DNA of 33,570 nucleotides from an uncultured Eubacteriales bacterium. Its GTDB lineage: Bacteria; Bacillota; Clostridia; Lachnospirales; Lachnospiraceae. Under the pieces are notes generated by a model that was not told the origin of the DNA, made no database searches, and saw only the letters and a program-made list of their open reading frames with translations. Both the position numbers and the translations under genes were made by a program. Location of the stretch: contig OMVU01000046.1 in assembly GCA_900314565.1 (NCBI GenBank), positions 1-33,570 of the forward strand, written 5' to 3'. Of this stretch, positions 7,169 to 16,300 are shown piece after piece; position 1 is the first letter of the stretch; each line of letters begins with the position of its first letter.

Positions 7169-8152
7169 TTACTCCTCTGCCCAGGCATCCAGCACTTCTG
7201 TCAGTTCAGGAAGCGAAAGGACCGAATTGATCCTGCTCCGAAGTTTCGCCGAATTTCGATAGCCCGCCGTATACCACGCAATATGCTTCCGCATCTGAAG
7301 GATTCCGAGGTGATCTCCCTTCTCCGCCAGCTGCATGGCTGCGTGCCGGAGCATGAGGGCTTTTGCCTCACTGATCGGAGGCTTCGGAAGAAGCTCTCCT
7401 GTCTCTTTGTAGGAAATGCAGTCCCGGAAGATCCACGGATTCCCCCGCGCTCCCCGGGCGATCATTACAAGATCACAGCCGGTCTCATTCATCATCCGCT
7501 CCGCCTTCAGCGGGGAATCGACATCCCCGTTCCCGATGACCGGAACACGCACAGCCTCCTTCACACGGCGGATCACATCCCAGTCCGCCTGCCCGGAATA
7601 GTACTGCTCTCTCGTTCTTCCATGGACCGCGATCATATCTGCCCCCGCGTCCTCGAGGGCTTTCGCGACTTCGACGGCATTTTTCTCTTCCTCATTGAAT
7701 CCTGCCCGGATCTTCACCGTGACCGGCCGGTCCGAGACCTTTTTCAGTTCCCGGATGATCGACGCCGCCTTCGGAATATCCCGCATAAGTGCCGATCCCT
7801 CATGATTGTTCACGATTTTCGGCATCGGACATCCCATATTCACATCCAACAGGTCGAACGGCTCTTCCCGGAGACGCTCAAATGCATACACAAAGCTCTC
7901 CGGATCCGGTCCGAAAAGCTGCATCGAGACCGGGTGCTCCTCACCGCTTATGTCGATGAATTCCAATGTCTTTTTATTTCCGTGACAGACCGCATTGGCG
8001 CTGACCATCTCCATGGACACGAGTGACGCGCCCATTTCCCGGCAGAGAATGCGGAAGGGCTGATCCGTCACGCCCGCCATCGGCCCGAGTACAAAGGGAT
8101 TCGTGAAGGTCACATTTCCGATCCGGAACGGTTCCCAGTCAATGAACTTCAT
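7169..8152 (-). CDS. dusB: tRNA-dihydrouridine synthase DusB
   Basis: FMN-dependent enzyme reducing specific uridines to dihydrouridine in the tRNA D-loop. The TIM-barrel opens with FVLGPMAGVTDQPFR. The catalytic cysteine lies in DVNMGCPMPKIVNN (near residue 101), and the later VHGRTREQYYSGQADW and GNGDVDSP segments are the FMN and phosphate-binding loops. The length of 327 is normal. The start overlaps the end of the upstream gene by 14 nt, so the two are translationally coupled. It is read toward greA, but greA has its own consensus promoter in the 158-nt gap. Confidence 0.95.
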   Translation of the reverse strand: MKFIDWEPFRIGNVTFTNPFVLGPMAGVTDQPFRILCREMGASLVSMEMVSANAVCHGNKKTLEFIDISGEEHPVSMQLFGPDPESFVYAFERLREEPFDLLDVNMGCPMPKIVNNHEGSALMRDIPKAASIIRELKKVSDRPVTVKIRAGFNEEEKNAVEVAKALEDAGADMIAVHGRTREQYYSGQADWDVIRRVKEAVRVPVIGNGDVDSPLKAERMMNETGCDLVMIARGARGNPWIFRDCISYKETGELLPKPPISEAKALMLRHAAMQLAEKGDHLGILQMRKHIAWYTAGYRNSAKLRSRINSVLSLPELTEVLDAWAEE

Positions 8153-8522
8153 CTGTATCTGTCTCCATCACAGCCTGCAGGTCGATCCCTTCCGACGCCT
8201 TCTCCATCGGCTCCCCGAGCACGACCAGGCGGTAGAAGAGCGTCAGTTTCTCCATCAGCTGTTCCTTTTCTCTCTGCAGTTCTTTGATCTTGAGCTCTGA
8301 TCCGATCTCATCGAACCGCTGATCTCCCTCCATAGAGCGGACGGTAAAATGCGGTCTCCGGTCCTCCTTGAAATCGATCGTCAGCACCCCGCCGACGTCC
8401 TCCGTGTACTCTACGCAGAGGATCTGGAGCTCATCCTTTACCGCACCCGGCAGCTTGTCAAACGCCGGATTAAAATAATATTTCTGCTCGTACCAGCTGG
8501 CACCGCAAAGCGTTACTTCCAT
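8139..8522 (-). CDS. DUF6145-like small conserved protein
   Basis: A 127-residue protein that I place in the DUF6145-type family of Lachnospiraceae. Function is unknown. The opening LCGASWYEQKYYFNPAFDKLP and the following ELQILCVEYTEDVGGVLTI are the recognisable parts. The C-terminal half is helical and charged (KELQREKEQLMEKL), possibly a short coiled coil. No signal peptide or membrane helix is seen. It overlaps dusB by 14 nt and is cotranscribed with it, which hints at but does not prove a link to RNA modification. GGAAGG lies before the ATG. Confidence 0.8.
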   Translation of the reverse strand: MEVTLCGASWYEQKYYFNPAFDKLPGAVKDELQILCVEYTEDVGGVLTIDFKEDRRPHFTVRSMEGDQRFDEIGSELKIKELQREKEQLMEKLTLFYRLVVLGEPMEKASEGIDLQAVMETDTDEVH

Positions 8523-8530
8523 ATATCTGT

Positions 8531-8720
8531 CTTTCCTTCCACCAAACCACAGGTAAGATTATCTGCCATCAAGATGATTCAGACAGTCTCTTATTCTTCT
8601 GCCGCACACTGAACATGACTCTCTGCCATCCAAAAGATCCGGCAGCTTCTTATTCCTTCCGCTGCACATAAAAGTACAACTCTCTGCCATCCCGAAGATT
8701 GGAGAGATTCCATCTCGAGA
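8531..8720. repeat. Degenerate ~60-nt tandem repeat after birA
   Basis: CTGCCATC recurs at 8561, 8621 and 8682, each followed by an AGAT-containing and then a CTTATTC-type segment, with a partial copy before. About 2.7 copies fill the gap between the birA stop (8736) and the DUF6145-like start (8522). Confidence 0.7.
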
Positions 8721-8735
8721 ATTCTGCTTCACAGA

Positions 8736-9551
8736 TCAAACATATCCGTAGAGTCCTCTCACCGAGACCTCACCGGATGAGATCCGTTCCTCCGTGCCGT
8801 CTTCCCGCACGACGATCAGCGCGCCGGTCGCGTCGATTCCCTTCGAGACCGCGGTATAAGGTCCTTTCGGATCCTCGATCCGCACACGCTCTCCGCGGTT
8901 TACGAGCAGCGCATCGTACTCCTCTCTGAGCCCGAAGAGGTCCTCCGTCTTCTCATATAAAATGAAGTTCTCACGGAAATGCCGCAGCACTGACACAAGC
9001 AGATCTGCCCGGTCGATTTCCTGCATGTCTGCCTCGAGCCGAAGCGAAGTCGCTGTCGCTGAAATCCCCTCCGTGAACTCTGTCTGATTGACATTGATCC
9101 CGATCCCGATCACAACATAATCGATCTTCTCCGGATCCGCTTTCATCTCTGTCAGGATTCCGCAGACTTTTCTGTGATTGATTACTACATCATTCGGCCA
9201 CTTGATCCCGACAGGAAGCCCTGTTGTCTCCCGGATGGCCTGCGCCGTCGACAGTCCCATGACCAGAGTGAGCGAAGCCGCATGGCGAGGCGCTGCATCG
9301 GGGCGGAGAAGCAGAGAGAAGTAGATATTCTCGCACTTCGGGCTGACCCAGGTCCTGCCGAGCCGGCCCTTTCCGGCGGTCTGCTCCTCGGCAATTCCGA
9401 CTGTGCAGGCGGGCTCCCCGGCCGCCCCGGCCTCTTTCATCCACTCGTTGGAGGACCCGGTAGACTCCCGATACAGTATTTTTTTATAAAAGTCATCCGC
9501 ACTCTCCTTCACGAGAAGCGAAGCGGCGCGGTCTGCCCAGCTGTCTTTCAT
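8736..9551 (-). CDS. birA: Biotin--[acetyl-CoA-carboxylase] ligase, no DNA-binding domain
   Basis: Makes biotinyl-AMP and attaches biotin to carboxyl carrier lysines. The catalytic domain shows EEQTAGKGRLGRTW (biotin/ATP binding loop, near residue 55), IKWPNDVVINHRKVCGIL and VVIGIGINVN. The C-terminal SH3-like part ends with GTEERISSGEVSVR. There is no N-terminal helix-turn-helix, so this is a monofunctional ligase that cannot repress biotin genes. The ribosome site before the ATG at 9551 is weak, so the exact start is uncertain. Its stop is followed by the 60-nt repeat array. Confidence 0.93.
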   Translation of the reverse strand: MKDSWADRAASLLVKESADDFYKKILYRESTGSSNEWMKEAGAAGEPACTVGIAEEQTAGKGRLGRTWVSPKCENIYFSLLLRPDAAPRHAASLTLVMGLSTAQAIRETTGLPVGIKWPNDVVINHRKVCGILTEMKADPEKIDYVVIGIGINVNQTEFTEGISATATSLRLEADMQEIDRADLLVSVLRHFRENFILYEKTEDLFGLREEYDALLVNRGERVRIEDPKGPYTAVSKGIDATGALIVVREDGTEERISSGEVSVRGLYGYV

Positions 9552-9568
9552 TTTTCAGTATCCATTCT

Positions 9569-9693
9569 TTAAGAACGCCGCGGAGCCGGCATCAATACGC
9601 AACACGCATTGTGGGCCGGCTCCGACGTTCGTACTCATTTATTATTCAAGAACGCAAAGTGTTCTTGAAATCAGGAACACCTCGGAGTTCTTG
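9569..9693. repeat. Hairpin cluster related to the composite repeat
   Basis: Three inverted repeats follow one another: CGGAGCCGGC paired with GCCGGCTCCG (about 9575-9620), TTCAAGAAC paired with GTTCTTGAA (9645-9669), and a 22-nt hairpin with loop CTCG (9672-9693, CAGGAACAC against GAGTTCTTG, one mismatch). The last is followed by CCACGCCG, like the CCGCGCCG after the full copies elsewhere. Confidence 0.65.
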
Positions 9694-9707
9694 CCACGCC
9701 GTAAAGT

Positions 9708-9974
9708 TCACTTGTTATGCATCGGCAAAAAGAGAAAGATCAGGCATATCACAGAAGCCGCAATAAAGAGCGCACCCGTCCATTTTTTCGCAAACAGCCG
9801 GTGCATCGCCACGAGCGTGTTGAGGAACACTCCGAGGATCAGCGTCATATTGATGAGGATCACTCTGTAATTCCAGAACATGACCAGAAGAATACTGTTC
9901 GTAATGATCGCGATCGTCAGCATCACCACGATCCAGAAATACAGGATTTCTTCAAGAGGCCGTCTCTTCCTCAT
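9708..9974 (-). CDS. Small membrane protein, unknown
   Basis: An 88-residue protein with three predicted membrane helices (about residues 9-31, 36-56 and 66-83), a basic N-terminus (MRKRRPLEE, inside-positive) and a short C-terminal tail. I recognise no family. A clear GGAGG precedes the ATG by 9 nt, which supports a real gene despite the small size. It lies between argF and birA, with hairpin repeats on both sides, so it may be transcribed alone. Confidence 0.7.
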   Translation of the reverse strand: MRKRRPLEEILYFWIVVMLTIAIITNSILLVMFWNYRVILINMTLILGVFLNTLVAMHRLFAKKWTGALFIAASVICLIFLFLPMHNK

Positions 9975-10000
9975 TTACATATCCCTCCGGTCTTTCTGAT

Positions 10001-10022
10001 CAGGAACGCTCCGACGTTCCTG
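10001..10022. repeat. 22-nt H1 hairpin of the dispersed repeat
   Basis: CAGGAACG and CGTTCCTG form an 8-bp stem in a 22-nt unit. Compared with the CAAGAACG...CGTTCTTG copies, one stem pair has changed on both sides (A-T to G-C), a compensatory change. Confidence 0.65.
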
Positions 10023-10040
10023 CCTTATTTGCCGCCCTCC

Positions 10041-10236
10041 GGTCATGGCTGCTTTTCCTATACGCGGAACCTGCTCCGCTCCGGCCACGACTGCTTTTCA
10101 TATGCACGGAACCTGCTCCGCTCCGGCTATGGCTGCTTTCCATATGCGCGGAACCTGCTCCGCTCCGGCCACGACTGCTTTCCCTATGCGCGGAACGCAC
10201 TCTGTCCGGCGATCGCTGCTTTCCCTATATACGGAA
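10041..10236. repeat. 42-nt tandem repeat abutting the argF stop
   Basis: Units begin CGGAACCTGCTCCG at 10065, 10107 and 10149, with a diverged fourth at 10191 and a half unit before. The spacing is exactly 42. The array ends next to the argF stop codon at 10238. The unit length is a multiple of three, so open frames cross it on both strands, but no start with a ribosome site supports coding. Confidence 0.88.
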
Positions 10237-10237
10237 C

Positions 10238-11182
10238 TCACTCCATATTTCCGAGCGTTGCGACCATGACCGCCTTGATCGTGTGCATCCGGTTCTCCGC
10301 CTCGTCGAACACGACAGACTGCGCGGATTCAAAGACTTCCTCGGTCACTTCATTTCCCTTGACCGCAGGCAGGCAGTGCATGAAGATCGTGCTCTCCTTG
10401 CCCGTCTTCGCCATGAGGGCTGCGTTGACCTGATACGGGGTGAGCAGTTTGATCCGCTCGGCTGCCTTGGCTTCTTCGCCCATGGATGCCCAGACATCCG
10501 TGTAAATGACGTCTGCGCCCTGCACCGCGTCCACATCCTCCGTGATCGTGATCGTCGATCCCGCCTCTTCTGCATATCCGCGCGCAAGTTCGACAAGGCT
10601 CTCCTCCGGCCACAGCTCCTTCGGGGCGATGATCGTGAGGTTCACGCCCATCTTTCCGCATCCGACGAGGAAGGAGTTCGCCATGTTGTTGCGGCCGTCC
10701 CCGAGGAAGACAAAATTCTTTCCGGCGATCGTTCCGAACTTCTCACGCATGGTCAGAAAGTCCGCAAGGATCTGGGTCGGATGGAAGTCATCCGTGAGAC
10801 CGTTCCAGACCGGAACGCCTGAGTATTTCGCGAGCTTTTCGACATTTTCATGAAGAAATCCGCGGAACTCGATCCCGTCGAACATACGGCCGAGAACACG
10901 CGCGGTGTCCTCCACGCTCTCCTTCTTGCCGAGCTGAATGTCTTCGACGCCGAGATACTCCGCGCGGCCGCCCTCATCCTGCGCGCCGACCGTAAATGCG
11001 CATCTTGTACGTGTAGACGGCTTTTCAAAGATAAGCGCGATATTCTTATTTTCAAGAGAATGTCCGTAGATTCCCTTTTTCTTCTTAGCCTTGAGATCTG
11101 CCGCAAGATCGAGAAGATATCCGATCTCCTCCGGCGTAAAATCCTTCAGCGTGAGAAAGCAGCGGCCGTGTAAGTTCACCAT
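10238..11182 (-). CDS. argF: Ornithine carbamoyltransferase
   Basis: Condenses ornithine and carbamoyl phosphate to citrulline in arginine synthesis (or runs in reverse in arginine catabolism; sequence alone does not decide). The carbamoyl-phosphate loop is [11 protein letters not shown] (near residue 54). [11 protein letters not shown] and the ornithine site MHCLPAVKG (near residue 270) are intact. The length of 314 is normal. GAGGAGG precedes the ATG. A weak promoter candidate lies at 11228-11256 (TTGCAA, 17 nt, TATCTT). No other arg gene is adjacent. Confidence 0.96.
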   Translation of the reverse strand: MVNLHGRCFLTLKDFTPEEIGYLLDLAADLKAKKKKGIYGHSLENKNIALIFEKPSTRTRCAFTVGAQDEGGRAEYLGVEDIQLGKKESVEDTARVLGRMFDGIEFRGFLHENVEKLAKYSGVPVWNGLTDDFHPTQILADFLTMREKFGTIAGKNFVFLGDGRNNMANSFLVGCGKMGVNLTIIAPKELWPEESLVELARGYAEEAGSTITITEDVDAVQGADVIYTDVWASMGEEAKAAERIKLLTPYQVNAALMAKTGKESTIFMHCLPAVKGNEVTEEVFESAQSVVFDEAENRMHTIKAVMVATLGNME

Positions 11183-11284
11183 GATTTTTCCTCCTCACAA
11201 AACAAAGTTTTGCGTATTGACTTTGCAAAGATAATATACTTGAAAGCTTATTGCAATTTTCAGGAGGTGTCAACCTGAATATCC

Positions 11285-11380
11285 GAAAGCTCCCGTAAAT
11301 TTGGCAATACGGGCTTCTTATAATATTGGCAATGTACCCCTCTCAATATCGAAAGCTCACCACATTAAGCGATGAGCTTC
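11285..11380 (-). promoter_or_regulatory. Two related hairpins between the methyltransferase and argF
   Basis: On the minus strand two hairpins (11351-11380 and 11285-11317) each begin GAAGC and end GAGCTTTCG, then ATATT. The inner stems differ (TCA with TGA; CCGTA with TACGG) but each pairs internally. They may be a leader element of argF or a tandem terminator; neither has a clean T-tract. Confidence 0.45.
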
Positions 11381-11405
11381 CGTCTGCATATCTCAACTCT
11401 GAAAA

Positions 11406-12176
11406 TTACTCTCCCCGCTGCCGTCTTGCCTCATACATGAGGATCCCCGCAGCCATCGCCGCGTTGAGGGACTCGACCTTTCCGGACATTGGTATCTTCA
11501 TCAGAACATCCAGGCTGTCCGAGAGGGCGTCAGTGAGGCCGCGGCTTTCATTTCCGATAAAAAATGCCGTTCCGCCGCGGAAGTCGAGCTCCGTGTAGGC
11601 ATGCGTTCCGCGGAGATGGGCCGCAAAGGTCCTGACCTCTCTCTCCGCGAACCGTGCAAGAAGCGCGTCCATGTCGTCCACATAAAAATGCGGCACCCGA
11701 TAGATCGCCCCCATCGTAGACCGGATCGTCTTCGGATTATAAAGGTCGACCGCCCCCTGTGTCAGGAAGACCGCATGAACTCCGGCGGCCTCCGCCGTGC
11801 GGAGGATCGTTCCGGCATTTCCCGGATCCTGGATGTTCTCGAGGACCAGAAAAAGAGGAGACTCCCGCATGAGGATTTCATCCAGGTCGAACTCCGGCTT
11901 TCTCTGTACAGTGAGGATTCCCTGAGGATTTTTCGTATCCGATATTCCCGCAAAGCGCTCCTCCCTGATGTCCAGGATCCGCTCCGCGGCCGGCGGGATC
12001 ATCCCGATGAGCTCCGGGTTCTCCCGGGTGAACTTCGCTGTCGCGCAGACCGCGACGATCCTCTCCGGCGGTGCCTCACGGAAGAGGTTAATTCCTTCCG
12101 TGACAAAAAGGCCCTGCACATCGCGGGCCTTCTTGTTCTTTTCAAGATTTTTGATTTCTTTGAATGAAATACTCAC
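11406..12176 (-). CDS. TrmH/SpoU-family RNA 2'-O-methyltransferase
   Basis: SAM-dependent ribose methylation of rRNA or tRNA by a SPOUT enzyme with a deep trefoil knot. The three family motifs are present: ENIQDPGNAGTILRTA (motif 1), FFIGNESRGLT (motif 2) and IPMSGKVESLNAAMAAGI (motif 3). An N-terminal substrate-binding domain of about 100 residues precedes them, as in RlmB-type 23S rRNA enzymes, but the exact target cannot be read. Start is GTG at 12176, 7 nt after the pfkA stop. The nearest purine-rich site, GAGGAG, lies 13 nt upstream inside pfkA, so coupling to pfkA translation is likely. Confidence 0.92.
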   Translation of the reverse strand: MSISFKEIKNLEKNKKARDVQGLFVTEGINLFREAPPERIVAVCATAKFTRENPELIGMIPPAAERILDIREERFAGISDTKNPQGILTVQRKPEFDLDEILMRESPLFLVLENIQDPGNAGTILRTAEAAGVHAVFLTQGAVDLYNPKTIRSTMGAIYRVPHFYVDDMDALLARFAEREVRTFAAHLRGTHAYTELDFRGGTAFFIGNESRGLTDALSDSLDVLMKIPMSGKVESLNAAMAAGILMYEARRQRGE

Positions 12177-12183
12177 CTTAAGA

Positions 12184-13203
12184 TCAAAGCTCCTCGTCCT
12201 TGAGAGCTGCCTCAGACTTATAGTAATTGTGGGACAGGGATCCGCAGATCTCGATCTGATAATTATCGATATCTTTCTTCATCGCCAGTGCTTCGTTGAT
12301 ATCGAAATCGCAGAACTCACCTTTACAATAGCTTACGACTCTCTTTGTCTTGCCTGCCGCAAGAAGATCGACCGCCAGGCAGCCCATCGTGGACGCATAG
12401 ACACGGTCTTTACAGGTCGGGCTTCCGCCTCGCTGCATGTAGCCGAGAATCGTAGCACGCGTCTCCATACCGGTCGCAGCTTCGATACGTCTTGCCATTG
12501 ATCCGGAATGTCCGACACCTTCAGCATTTATGATGATGTGATGTGTCTTGCCGCGTCTTCTGTTGTCAATGATGTTGTCGATCAGCTTCTGCTCATCGTA
12601 ATCATAGCGCTCCGGAAGAAGAACATCTTCCGCGCCGTTCGCGATGCCGCACCACAGAGCGATGTAGCCGGCATTACGGCCCATGACCTCGATAATGGAG
12701 CATCTCTCATGGGAAGAGGATGTATCGCGGACTTTATCAATTGCTTCCATGGCTGTGTTGACAGCCGTATCGAATCCGATCGTGTACTCTGTGCAGGCAA
12801 TATCCAAATCGATCGTACCCGGGACGCCGACAACGTTGATTCCCTCGTTCGCAAGTTTCTCTGCGCCGCGATAAGAACCGTCACCTCCGATTACGACAAG
12901 TCCTTCGATACCGTACTTGTGGCAGACTTCGACTGCTCTCGCAATACCTTCCGGTGTGCGCATCTCTTTGCAGCGAGCCGTTCCGAGGACAGTACCGCCC
13001 TTCTCGATCGTGTCGGAGACATCGCTGGCCTTCATTTCCTTGATGTCTTCCTCCATAAGGCCTGTATAGCCTCTCTTAATACCATAGACGTTCATGCCTC
13101 TTGCAAGGCCATGACGCACAACTGCGCGAATCGCCGCGTTCATTCCCGGCGCGTCGCCACCGCTTGTGAGAACACCGATTGTTTTAATCTTTTTTTCAGC
13201 CAT
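12184..13203 (-). CDS. pfkA: ATP-dependent 6-phosphofructokinase
   Basis: Phosphorylates fructose 6-phosphate to fructose 1,6-bisphosphate, the committed step of glycolysis. GVLTSGGDAPGMNA opens the protein. The GGDGSYRGA loop has Gly where PPi-dependent enzymes have Asp, so ATP is the expected donor. The catalytic loop reads GTIDLDI: both Asp residues are kept, but Leu replaces the usual Asn of TIDND. MGRNAGYIAL and MQRGGSPTC are also normal. I chose the ATG at 13203, giving 339 residues, because GAGGGGGA lies just upstream and the family starts here, not at 13257. It has its own promoter and is followed directly by the methyltransferase gene. Confidence 0.97.
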   Translation of the reverse strand: MAEKKIKTIGVLTSGGDAPGMNAAIRAVVRHGLARGMNVYGIKRGYTGLMEEDIKEMKASDVSDTIEKGGTVLGTARCKEMRTPEGIARAVEVCHKYGIEGLVVIGGDGSYRGAEKLANEGINVVGVPGTIDLDIACTEYTIGFDTAVNTAMEAIDKVRDTSSSHERCSIIEVMGRNAGYIALWCGIANGAEDVLLPERYDYDEQKLIDNIIDNRRRGKTHHIIINAEGVGHSGSMARRIEAATGMETRATILGYMQRGGSPTCKDRVYASTMGCLAVDLLAAGKTKRVVSYCKGEFCDFDINEALAMKKDIDNYQIEICGSLSHNYYKSEAALKDEEL

Positions 13204-13289
13204 TGTATTGTCCCCCTCGGGAGTGTTTTTGCACTTTTGACTATGAATCCCGCACATTATTCAATATTTCTGTGCATGTTTACTCTATT

Positions 13290-13318
13290 ATTCTAAAGCA
13301 ATAGAAGTTACTTTTCAA
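13290..13318 (-). promoter_or_regulatory. Sigma-A promoter of pfkA
   Basis: TTGAAA (13313-13318), 17-nt spacer, TAGAAT (13290-13295), in the gap between dnaE and pfkA. Confidence 0.8.
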
Positions 13319-13323
13319 GTGCT

Positions 13324-16300
13324 TTATGAGATTCGAGCTTTCCTCATAGCCCTGATTTTTACGTTTTCTGCACCGCAGATTTTCCTCATGAGCTCCGAGA
13401 GTTCCTCTGTGATCCGGATCCTCCTGCCGCGCGTCTCCTCCCGGTAGCTTTTGGTGTCTCTCAGGAACACAAAGACCGCATCATTTCCGTTCTCAGCGGA
13501 AAGAAGCAGTTCGTTCATCTCCTGCGCTTTTTCCGCCCATTCCTTCCTGGAGGAAAATGCAAGCCACATCTCCCGCGCGACCTCTGAAAATGCCGTCACT
13601 TTTTCGCAGATCAGCTTGCTCGGCCTGTCGTCCTCAGCGGAGACTCTTCCCTCAATGAGGACCTTGTTATCTTCGACGAGCAGTTCCCTGTACTGCTCGA
13701 ACGGCTTCGGGAAGACCAGCACCTCGACCGATCCCACCAGATCCTCCACCGTGACAAAGGCCATGACCTTATTTGTCCGGGTATACTTGATCGTCTTTCC
13801 GGTGATCATTCCGCCGATGACCTGCCTGGAATCATTTTCAATCGTCGGCTCACTTCCGTCTTCCCCCAAGGTGAATTCCAGCGAGACGGCGGACGTGCAG
13901 CTGTTCAGGATATCCTGATATTCCTCAAGCGGATGGCCGCTCAGATAGACGCCGAGCACATCCTTTTCAAAGGCCAGGAGCTGCTCCCTGTCGAATTCGG
14001 GGACATTGGGAAGTGAGATTTCATAGGCTTTCTTCACCTCCGGAGCCATAAAGTCGAAAATCGACATCTGTCCGGCCATGTTCTCTTTGCTGTCTGCCGC
14101 GACAGAGTCGAGGATCTTCGGGTAAATGAGCATCAGCTGGTTCCTGCTGCCCGGCAGACAGTCCATGGCCCCCGCCTTGATGAGGTTCTCGATTGCCCGC
14201 CGGTTCAGATCTTTCCCGTACGTCCGCTCAATAAAGTCCTTGATGCTCTCGAAGGGTCCTCTCTGTTCACGCTCTGCGACGATCATATCGATCACGCCCC
14301 GGCCGATGCTCTTGATTGCATACATCCCGTATCGGATCTTCCCGTCCTCCGTCGTAAAAGGACCGTTCCCCGAATTGATGGAGGGAGGCAGGATCCGGAT
14401 CTTCATTTCCCGGCAGTGCATGATATACTCCGAGCACTTATCCGGATTATCGATCACGCTTGTCATGAGCGCGGCCATGAACTCGACCGGATGGTAATAC
14501 TTCAGGTAGGCAGTCTGGAAGCAGACCACCGCATAGGCTGCCGCGTGGGATTTATTGAACGCGTAGTTCGCAAAATCCGTCATCTCATCGAATATATGCT
14601 TCGCGACAGCTTCCGGGATTCCGTTCGCAACACAGCCGGGAACATTTTCCTCCGGATTCCCGTAAATGAAATTCCGGCGCTCCTTCTCCATGACAGAAGC
14701 CTTTTTCTTGGACATCGCCCTTCGCACAAGGTCTGACCGGCCGTAGCTGTAGCCTCCGAGGTCGCGGACGATCTGCATGACCTGCTCCTGATAAACGATG
14801 CAGCCGTAGGTCGGCTCAAGGATCGGACGCATCTCTTCGCACTCGTAGACCACGGTCTCCGGGTGATCCTTACCCTTAATATATTTCGGAATAAAGTCCA
14901 TCGGACCCGGACGATAGAGCGCGATCCCCGCGATAATGTCCTCAAGCGTGTGCGGCTTCAGCTGCTTCATGAAGGATTTCATTCCCGCGGACTCGAGCTG
15001 GAAGACACCCTCGCACTTTCCGCGGCCGATCATTTCCATGACACCGGGATCGTTGTAGTCGACGAGCGAAAGATCCAGTTCTTCATTTTTCCCTTCCGCT
15101 GCATACCGGCGGTTCACGAGCTCCACGGCATCCTGGATGACCGTCAGGGTCCGAAGCCCCAGGAAGTCCATCTTGAGAAGCCCCAGCTCCTCAAGCGTCG
15201 TCATCGTGTACTGCGTGGTGATCGAGCCGTCCTGGGCTCTGGCAAGAGGAACATATTCCCTGACCGGAAGCTGGGAAATGACGACCCCCGCCGCGTGCAT
15301 GGAGGTATTGCGCGGGAGGCCCTCGAGACGTTTCGCCATGTCGATAAGATAATGGACCTTCTCATCCTCCTCGTACCGGGTCTTCAGGTCCGGATTCATC
15401 GAAATCGCCCGATCCAGCGTGATGTTCAGCTCCTTGGGGATCATCTTGGCGATCTCATCCGCCTCCGAGTAGGGCAGGTCGAGGACGCGGGCTACGTCAC
15501 GGATGACACCGCGGGCAGCCATCGTACCGAACGTAATGATCTGAACGACCCGGTCCCTCCCGTACTTCCCAACGACATAGTCGATGACCTCCTGTCTGCG
15601 CTCGAAGCCGAAATCCATATCGATATCAGGCATGGTCACGCGCTCCGGATTCAGGAAGCGCTCAAAGATCAGATTGTATTTGAGCGGGTCGAGGTCCGTG
15701 ATGCCGAGCGAGTAGGATACAACGGAGCCGGCCGCACTGCCGCGGCCCGGTCCGACCGCGATTCCATGGTCCCGGGCAAATTTGACGTAATCCCATACAA
15801 TAAGGAAGTAATCGACGAAGCCCATCCCGCGGATCGTGTTCAGTTCGTCCGTGAGGCGCTTCTCCACCTCCTCCGTCACGGGGTGATACCGTTCCTCTAT
15901 TCCTTTCCGGCACAGTTCACACAGATAAGAATACGAATCGTACCCCTGCGGCACATCGTATTTCGGGAGCTTGCGCTCACCGAACGTGATCGTCACGTTG
16001 CACCGCTCGGCTATTTTTTCCGTGTTGTCGACCGCTTCCGGCACAAAGCGAAAGAGTTCCCGCATCTCATCGGGGGATTTCACATAGTACTGGCCGCCCT
16101 CGTAGCGCAGGCGGTCCTCGTCCATGACTTTCTTTCCTGTCTGAATGCAGAGCAGGATGTCATGAGAATCCACATCCTCCCGGTAAGTATAGTGACAGTC
16201 ATTGGTGCAGACCAGAGGAAAGCCTTCCTCGTCGTGCATCCGGATCAGCTGGCGGTTGACGTGCCTCTGCTCCGGGATCCCGTGATCCTGCAGCTCGAGG

